A stretch of 64,000 bases of DNA from NCBI RefSeq assembly GCF_040954835.1, contig NC_090718.1, forward strand, positions 12,105,532 through 12,169,531, written 5' to 3'. The notes under the pieces are model-generated. The model was not told the DNA's origin. It saw only the letters and a program-made list of their open reading frames with translations, and did not search any database. Source of the stretch: Lepisosteus oculatus (Eukaryota > Chordata > Actinopteri > Semionotiformes > Lepisosteidae). Shown here piece after piece: positions 49,509-64,000 of this stretch. The first letter of the stretch is position 1; each line of letters opens with the position of its first letter. The position numbers and the translations under genes were made by a program.

Positions 49509-51485
49509 TAGCTGGAGTTTTTTTTTTACAGTCAATTGCTGCATTTTCTCTTCATCTTAAGGTTTAAATACGAGCAAGCTTTAAATACCATCCTTGCAAA
49601 CAGCTTAATTATTTTAATTTCAAACATTGCGCACGTTACACCTGCCGCTCATTACTACAGAACTCTTAACACATTGAAACCATAAACCAATCCGGACATC
49701 ACCACTGAGAGTTTGCTGACCTGTTGTTCTGATCATAAACTGATGTTTCATAGGCATTATTTCAGTTGACTAATTTTCATCGTTACCTATTCAGTCGTTT
49801 TTCCTGCACACTTGAGATGCGTGCGGTATCCCAATACTGTGTGTGCAGGTTTAAAGGTTTGAGAAGTGAAATTATACTTAACAGTAGATTTAACTAAACT
49901 GGAATATGTGTGCACTTAAATTCCGGTTTATGTTTCTAATTTGGCAACAACACAGAATAATTTCTAGAAGAAGAAGGCACCAGGCGTCGACACGAAACGA
50001 CTCTGCTGAACGCTCGCAACAAAACTGATCCGAATCTTCCAACACCAGTCCATCAAAATCCCGGCCAAACGCTATTACAAAGAAATGTATTGCAAAGAAT
50101 TGAATTGCCTTTAAATATCAAATATCTTTGACAAGCAGATCTACGGAAGAAGAAAACATCGAAAAGACAAAACTTTGATTATATATACTGTATGTGTCGT
50201 TTAAAAAAAAGTAGCTAAACCGAGATCCCAGACCGTGGGAAAAAACAAGAGAGAAAACACGGGGGCGTTTTTCACGAGTGTACTACTCATAATAATAATT
50301 GCACGGATTATTTATCAAGCAGTGCAATACTGATACCGCGGCCTGAGAAGTGCCTTTTGATTTCAGCTGTTTTAAATGAGTAATCAGCCACTCGGTTTAT
50401 CACAAGGTGCGAACGTCTACGGCCCTCTTGTAAGTGTTACAGCGTTTTTCTCTTCGTGATGTTTAGATAGTGCTTGAATTCTCTAACGCAGCAAGCTCTA
50501 TATAAATAAATATATATATATTTGAAAGCGTAGATCAATAAGTGTTATTTTATTCCTAATAAAAGAAAAACGTGTTTTTCTAAACTCCGACGACAGTAAC
50601 GCTCGCTCGAGGTCTTGATGTTTCTGCTGTTGAATGTCGACCTCATAGGCAGCCCCCTTTTTCTCAAAAGGAGAAAATAAACTCAGTGCTCCCGGTAAAA
50701 AAAATATACATTTTATAAAAGACAGCACGAAAGAAGCACATTGCTCTAAAGCATACTTTAATCATGTTTTCTCCCTGACATTTATTAGTGAATAGTATAT
50801 CCCCAACCCCCTGCCCCAAACATAATTTTTTTCACGGTATCACCTTTCGGTGAAAGTATAAATATTAAATTGCAGCTCGGCTTTTGATTCGAAGTGTACA
50901 GGATGTACATTGATGTAAGTTTACAACTGAACAGCGCGAAAAACCAGTTTTTGGGAGGAAAGCGCGCTCTGTTTTTTTATGGTATGATTCACAAACCATA
51001 CAAAACAAACAGCTGCTATAGAAATTTGGGGAAATAAATACCAGGCCTGTTGCATCTTCAGTCTATACAGTGACAGGTGCTCCTGTAGTCCTGCACTAGA
51101 TTTAGCGCTTCTGAAAGGGCGAGGAGCACACCTTTGGAATGAAACCGCGATAGTTACTGCTCTATCACGTTATAACATCACACACTGGACGGATTTGATA
51201 CATTTCATTGATCGTATGAAAATATAATCCAATATAATCTGTTATCAAGAGGAATCAAATTTACATTGTCAGATGGAACAACCTCAGTACCCGGTTTTGC
51301 TTCCGCAAATTTACACACACACACACAACAAAAAAAAACACATTTCCAGTCTCATACAACTGCCCGCGGACCCGTATTTCATCGTGCACACCGCCACCAG
51401 CGTGTTTGCTCCTCATCTTACCCAGCAGTGTGAGAGCCGAGGAGAGCAGACGGGCGCACGGAGACCCTGGGGGACTGCAGCCCAT
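41279..51485 (-). CDS. Two-Ig-domain receptor of CD2/SLAM/HEPACAM type
   Basis: Gene span; exons 51422-51485, 44149-44499, 42785-43069, 42275-42406 and 41279-41451 on the minus strand (1005 nt, 334 aa). Every internal junction is phase 1, as usual in Ig genes. The product begins with a signal peptide. A V-type domain follows that lacks both canonical cysteines (VNLTAD, DTGLYIVQI), as in CD2/SLAM and HEPACAM first domains. Next is a C2 domain with paired cysteines (ISCSAS, VYTCVVSN) and two extra ones near its start, one transmembrane helix (LIMLVSIPVAVLVLLIV, then KRR) and a 57-residue tail. Six N-glycosylation sequons are visible. The tail has IYVPMYPSL, holding a YxxM motif that in other receptors binds PI3K SH2 domains and a near-match to the SLAM switch motif. 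It is probably a cell-surface adhesion or immune receptor; the exact orthologue is not recognised, so no symbol is given. The signal exon assignment is the least certain part. Confidence 0.8.
42275..42406 (-). CDS. Ig receptor exon 4 (transmembrane helix)
   Basis: The acceptor is TTCATCAACAG|AATTCC and the donor CACACCG|GTAGGT, 132 nt, phase 1 on both sides. It encodes a short stalk (EFPMCDKGSKK), a long hydrophobic helix and a KRR stop-transfer signal, giving type I topology. Confidence 0.9.
42785..43069 (-). CDS. Ig receptor exon 3 (C2 domain)
   Basis: The acceptor is CTCTACCCCAG|TGCCTG and the donor TTACAAG|GTGGGC, 285 nt, phase 1 on both sides. It encodes VPVATPQLSCQSP, LTCRASEGGSLHISCSAS, ISWYRDGRPLL and GVYTCVVSNAVSRKEAQF, a clear C2-type Ig fold. 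Extra Cys residues in PQLSC and DLTC suggest a second disulfide as in CD2/SLAM second domains. Confidence 0.92.
43083..43525. repeat. 61-bp minisatellite in Ig receptor intron 2
   Basis: Seven units. The marker GTGATAAT/C occurs at about 43140, 43209, 43270, 43331, 43392, 43453 and 43514: one spacing of 69, then five of exactly 61. Units carry CACAAGTGTAACAAACCC and AGGACCTCTGTCACACAAGC. It lies 14 bases beyond the C2-exon acceptor edge. Confidence 0.93.
44149..44499 (-). CDS. Ig receptor exon 2 (cysteine-less V domain)
   Basis: The acceptor is GGGGGAGGCAG|TC and the donor GTGGAAG|GTACAC, 351 nt, phase 1 on both sides. It encodes the end of the signal peptide and a V-like domain: EGEAVNLTAD, VTWKVKKG, YKERIRYADTFLWISNLSQQ and DTGLYIVQITDSGG. 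The usual B- and F-strand cysteines are replaced by Thr/Ala and Val, the pattern of CD2-family and HEPACAM domain 1. Three N-X-S/T sites are present. Confidence 0.88.
44739..45010 (-). mobile_element. tRNA-headed SINE in Ig receptor intron 1
   Basis: Complete copy: AAGATCAGATCGCTTTATTG at the left, head with GGATTTGAACCAGCAGCC near 44,952. Same strand as the Ig gene. Confidence 0.87.
45362..45775 (+). mobile_element. CpG-rich block resembling a solo LTR
   Basis: The start GCGTCACGAATCGCACTCG, a TATA-like CACTATTTAAACCC at about 45,461-45,474, CTCACGATTGAGGTCTCC, GGATTTTGACCCC and CTCGACCACGTCTTCG, and an end near CTCCCTGACA resemble fish Gypsy-type LTRs as I remember them. No internal retroelement genes flank it and no target duplication was found. 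Confidence 0.45.
46675..46825. repeat. GGATGGA-rich degenerate tandem repeat
   Basis: Imperfect GATGGAGG/GATGGA units in Ig receptor intron 1. The open frames across it are artefacts of the repeat. Confidence 0.8.
48330..48440 (+). repeat. Dispersed 3'-end repeat fragment
   Basis: ACAAAGGGTTGTGGGGGGCT, GGAGCAAGCTGCTGTTG and AACCAAATGGCTCCTTTTTC then TTTGTAACC belong to the same family as 27,540-27,800. Confidence 0.5.
49461..49507. repeat. (AAT)n microsatellite
   Basis: About 15 perfect units. No SINE body follows it, unlike the AAT runs at 6,194 and 57,335. Confidence 0.9.
51422..51485 (-). CDS. Ig receptor exon 1 (signal peptide)
   Basis: Proposed here. ATG at 51485-51483 has A at -3 and G at +4. 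The exon reads MGCSPPGSPCARLLSSALTL and ends CTGCTGG|GTAAGATG in phase 1. Joined to the V exon it gives a hydrophobic core LLSSALTLLVCMALLGA followed by AEADTG, a plausible signal peptide and cleavage zone. It lies in a GC-rich island within AT-rich surroundings. The 6.9 kb gap to the next exon is the main doubt. Confidence 0.62.
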
Positions 51486-54400
51486 CCTGAGTCCAGCTCG
51501 GAGCCGAGGAGCGTTACGGATGGTGCCGGCTGACAGCAGAGCAGCCGCGGTCCCACTACTGCTGTGCAGACGCAGCGCAGCGATAAGAACGACAGTTAAC
51601 CCCCACAGAAACCACAGCGCTCTTGTAGACCCGAGTCGCCAAAACGGGGGCTGTTCAGAGTCAAACAAATAAACAACAAGCCTCAAAAGAGCACTTTCGG
51701 GACCCCTTCAAGAAAAAGACCCCTTGTGCCTGGTCAGAGAAACATTCTCAGGACTGCTGAAACACAGTCACTTTTTTATTGTAAATAACTATGACCGTGA
51801 AGTTGAGTCATTCATCTATAGTTGTTAATAAAAAAAAAAACTTTGAAGATTTCTATCTGTAAAGTTACCCTTACCACCACAGTTTACATAACGCGCACAC
51901 AGTAATCTCTTACAGCAGAGGGGGAAAAAACGTGAACTGAAAGAACTTCACGCTGAAGATAACATAGGCCTACATCATAGACAAAAAATACACGTATCCC
52001 ACAGTATACCCCTAGATACAGTATATAGTAAAAGTGGGGAGACAGTTTTGAGACGTAAAGACGTATGTGTGCAATCAAGTCATGTTCTGCCCCAGCCTGT
52101 ATACATATCTATGTCAATATTTCTGTAGGTGAAGGTAGTTTCTGAAAAAAAAAAAACCAATTTGCAGAGACGCCCGTTTAGTAGTAATGGTTAATATACC
52201 ACTCCGTACCTCCTCTGATTTCATGCAATAAGTTGTCTGTGACACTTCCTGAAGTAACAAATCGACATTTAAAGATGTTGTTTTAAAAAAGGCGCCGCTG
52301 GTCATTATAGACTGGCCAATACTGAATTCACGAACGCAGTACGTCGGGACATATTGCTTTTGGCCCCACTGAATGGTTTGTTATCCATGAAAAGGACAAT
52401 GATGTCAGTCTTTATTCCGATATGTTTCTTTTTATATCTATTCATATCAATAATAAGATAAGCGTCTCTGAGGACACAAAATCACACAGGGCGACAGAAT
52501 ACTAGCGATAATATGGATTGAATATATAGTGGATCCTAACAATGACACGATTAACAAATATATTTTAAAATAACCCCCAGTTCTGCTTACTAATCAAGCA
52601 GAAACAAAGTTAGTAGTATGCCTATGTTGTATGTCATGGGTAACCAGTTCACTATATAGTGCATATCCAAGCAGATGCATGCCTGTGCAACTCAATTTCA
52701 CACAAACCCACAGCTTGCAACGCTGACGAGAGGTCAAAGCTGGGTTTGGTAAGTTTTTTTGTACTTCAAACTGGAGGAAGACAAGGGATGGAAAAATTTA
52801 ATTGAAAAGAAATGTCCTTTCGAAGAATTTTCCCCGCAATTCTCTGAAAATACTTCGCACAACTCAGTGAGGCATACACAAAGCCTTATGTGACCTAAAT
52901 ACCGCTACTGCGCATCCAGTGTACTGAACAATGTTGCAAATTGTCTGCAGTATAAAAAGAACTGTGAGTGTACGTCAGACCTCCCCCTCCAACACTCACA
53001 GATTGACAGCAGTTTTGTCCAGTAGCAGCAAGGCGTGGGAGGGAGTTCCTGTCTTGGTATGTCTGTGTGCAAGATTGACAGAAGACGCACTCAGACGGTG
53101 AGTTAATGAAATGTAGCTGCTAACGTCAGATAAGTTATGTATTTGCAACATCCAGCGCTTAGCTACAAATGAAACATGTGAAGCTTACTCGATAAACAGC
53201 TGTTAACCGTTACCAAATCGTGTTTGATACATTTTCAGTGTGTTGGTTTGTTTCCGCAAAGGAAGTGTCTTGGGAGCTTCATTTACTGAGCACAGCGGTG
53301 TTCAGTGTTGGAGTATAGATACACAACATGCGGTGTAGGTTAAAGGTTCGTAGTACATGACTCTTAAGGCAGCTTCCAATTCAGCACACACAAGTCAAAC
53401 CTCTTGGGGGCTTTGAAGTTATTTTGTTTAATCGGATTGTTAATTTCCTTAATATTTACAATTAAAGCCATTAGTTTAATAATTATAATAAAGCATAATT
53501 CACACAATAATAAACGTTTTTTTGCGTGTAATTGGACGAAACGCTGTCAGTGTTGTGCAACACTGAAAGAATATCACCTTCACCCTAGTGTCTCTAATGT
53601 TAGGTATATTATATTAATTTAATGCATTCAAGTAGTAAATGTAGAATTTTACACAGTCTTTATGTTTCAGAAACTAAACACCAAATTTCGATTAAGCATT
53701 TTCTTTGTGCACGTAGAATCGGGTTTTCCAAGTAAAGGAGTTAAAACCTTGGAATCGTCTTATAATAGGGGAGGGGTATCAGCGAATCAGCGCTATGATA
53801 GTGCGTTATTTATATTTAAACTCCAACACCTGCAGCGCTAACCGTGGGTCTCCGAGTGCTTTTCCATAGCCGGGATCAAGGTTCCGTCTGTAAGGTCGGC
53901 TGTGTTTTATTTCAAGGAGTCTGCGCCACCGGCGACCCCGTCTCCTTCGCATTTAGAAATGCCGATACGCCTTCGCTGACGCTGCCATATACATAATTAT
54001 ACTCCTGTTCTGAATGATCAAGGAGCAAGCAGAAGCCTGCATGAGATACCCTTATGTTTTTTTAGTGAAAGTGCCATTAAACGTTTACGCGAACTAGCGT
54101 CTCATTTTAATTTCCCGGAGGACCTAGTGCCTTCTGGGTTTTGATACAGCTGGACAACAGACCTAACAAGTTTCTCAGTTAAACATTATATGGGCATTTT
54201 CGTTCTCTTTTACAGCTGATTAGTCACAGCATTCACTCCATCAGAGACACCGTTACCTATAAAACACTACAGAGTTCGATAAGGAGTCTTGCAATTAATG
54301 AGTTAATTAAATATTTAGACTCACTGCATAACTGAGATCTTGAGTGAACCAACCAAAAAAACCTAACATTGGACCCTCAAGGTATTCAATAATCCCTAAA

Positions 54401-55887
54401 ACGCTGAATGAACACACTAGATCTGGCTGGATTGGAGGTGACTAATCCAATTCTTTTAGTCTTGAAATATTCACAGGCAGGACCTTAGAAACAAACCTTA
54501 TGCACTTTGCTTTTCACTTTTTCAAGTGACCCCCCTTTTTTGAAAGGGGGTGCAGAATAACACATTTGGGTTAAAGCATTTCTGGATGGTCTTGACATCA
54601 GTAACCAGGAAGCCATACTCCACAGGTGAAGTTAAAAATGTGCATGTGGGCAGGCAGGATATTAAAATCATTTTATAAAAAGCATTTTGTCTGTGGAATG
54701 AATGTAGGACTTTGTTTTTTCAGATTAAAGCCACAAATTCACTTTCTGCCTTCTGTCCTTCACTTTCTTCTTGTCCTCAACAAGTAGGCTGAAATATCAG
54801 TGTACTCGTTGATTCAAGATACTCATGGTTTTAAAAGATGATCAAGTTGCTGTAGTAGTTGAGTATTTTCAGAACTGTGTAGTCTTCTGTAGAATGAGTG
54901 TAAACAACAGCTGTTGAAAAATAAATAGGTGTGTATCATGTGCTTTGTCTGTCTATCTCGCTGTATCTGGTGAAAACATATTTGATTATGAATGTTGGTC
55001 AGAATTTCTTTTCGGTTCCAGAATGGAAAGACGCAAAAATGGACAGTGGGACGATGAAGGAATTGGTGTATGTGTGAAAGACACTGACATATTGAATATC
55101 TGTGGAAATCTTCTCTAGATACGCAGGAAATATTTGTCAGAATATTCACGGTCTGCAGTAAGAAAGCACAAGCGCTGGTCTCGGGTGCCACCGATCTGAG
55201 GAAAATGCGAAAGCTCTGATTTTATTTTTCCGGTTGTCTCAGCGATCGGCGCTCTCCCTCCCTGCTGCCTGTGGACGGCGAGTCACCGTTGGACTCCTGT
55301 GATGAATCATTAACTGCAGAGGAAAGGAAAACAGCCTCAGTAACACAGGTAGAGCAAACAGCGGGGGGGCAGAGAGAACAGGGGGAAAGGCTGCACTCAG
55401 CAAAACCACTGAACAAAACAAAGACTGAGAGGAGAGAGAGAGGATGGTGGCCTAATTTATGAGAAGAGAGACCACACAACCTGCCTCCCACTCCCCCAGG
55501 CCCTAGGAAGATATTAAGCTACCACTGAGTAGATTAAGAACCCAGGCGGACAAGATAAATGACTTCCACTTTCCACTGCCTGCTTTTCTGCCTCCTCTGC
55601 ACAGCCCTGAAGATAGACAGGGGACAGCCGAGCTGAGCCTGATTGACCATTAACCCCTCTATTGATTGCGGCATCGTTTTCTGTATCAGGGCTCAGACCC
55701 AAAGTTCACCAGGCTCCGCTGCAGCGCTGTTCAGTCTCTCCAGGAGTGCGAAGCAGGCAGCCTGTTGACAGCCCCAGGTGTCGGCGTTTTTCTTTCCCCT
55801 GCTGGTCTCCCTGAAGCTCTCTCCTCTCTCAGCGGGATTGTACCTCTTTGCCGTGACACCCGTTTGTTCCTCCAGCTGAAGGAAACC
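51486..55887. other. Intergenic space between the Ig receptor gene and SLC37A4
   Basis: Divergent 4.4-kb spacer, mostly AT-rich. A small CpG-richer block lies near 53,820-54,000 and a GA-rich stretch near 55,370-55,445. No coding exon was recognised. It probably contains the SLC37A4 promoter and noncoding first exon. Confidence 0.65.
55861..55887 (+). promoter_or_regulatory. slc37a4: Probable 3' splice site and leader before the SLC37A4 ATG
   Basis: The sequence TTTGTTCCTCCAG ends at 55,875, twelve bases before the ATG, and looks like a splice acceptor. The translation-start exon would then begin at 55,876, with one or more noncoding exons upstream. The CpG-richer block near 53,820-54,000 is a candidate location but shows no decisive promoter motif. 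Confidence 0.5.

Positions 55888-64000
<8,113 letters not shown>

Larger units (their letters stand above)
44500..51421 (-). other. Ig receptor intron 1 (if exon 1 is correct)
   Basis: 6.9 kb with a tRNA-headed SINE, the LTR-like block, the GGATGGA repeat, a 3'-end repeat and the AAT run. Otherwise it is AT-rich sequence without a recognised gene. Confidence 0.6.

Noticed and set aside
51261-51686. 141-codon minus-strand open frame as a separate gene
   Set aside because: Only the 64-nt portion ending at a good donor is credible, as the receptor's signal exon; the rest has no similarity and runs into a GT repeat.

Overview
The window is nuclear DNA from a bony fish, most likely a non-teleost ray-finned fish such as a gar-like holostean (inference). 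The evidence is intron-rich vertebrate genes in a conserved neighbourhood (CBL, CCDC153, SLC37A4; human 11q23.3) embedded in fish-type SINE, LINE and foldback repeats. No prokaryotic features, CRISPR array or virus were seen.

Layout. From 1 to 32,259, minus strand: the 5' part of CBL. Coding exons 1-3 lie at 32,113-32,259, 19,493-19,740 and 475-621, and the rest of the gene is beyond the left edge. Its two introns (12.4 and 18.9 kb) hold mainly repeats. A CpG-rich promoter region covers about 31,050-33,240, and an RFX/X-box plus CCAAT cluster lies near 34,270. From 34,915 to 38,679, plus strand: CCDC153/DRC12, a ciliary coiled-coil protein, complete in six exons (200 aa). From 41,279 to 51,485, minus strand: an unnamed two-Ig-domain type I membrane receptor of CD2/SLAM/HEPACAM style. 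It is assembled here from five phase-1 exons (334 aa), and its signal-peptide exon lies 6.9 kb upstream of the V-domain exon. From 55,888 to the right edge, plus strand: SLC37A4, the endoplasmic reticulum glucose-6-phosphate transporter, with eight exons visible and the C-terminal end missing.

The genes do not form a shared pathway. CBL is a cytosolic E3 ligase for tyrosine-kinase signalling, CCDC153 belongs to motile cilia, the Ig protein is a cell-surface molecule and SLC37A4 serves glucose homeostasis. Their proximity reflects old synteny. The roughly ten genes that separate CCDC153 from SLC37A4 in human are absent here, and the Ig gene occupies the gap.

The most unusual material is repetitive. 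There is a 5S-rRNA-headed SINE family with nine copies, one of which ends about 27 bases before a CBL splice acceptor. There are also a complete hAT-type MITE with a perfect 8-bp target duplication, near-perfect foldback elements, a three-copy ~480-bp repeat of unknown class, and a 61-bp minisatellite inside the Ig gene. I found no convincing undescribed biological system; the unnamed receptor and the unclassified repeats are the best leads.
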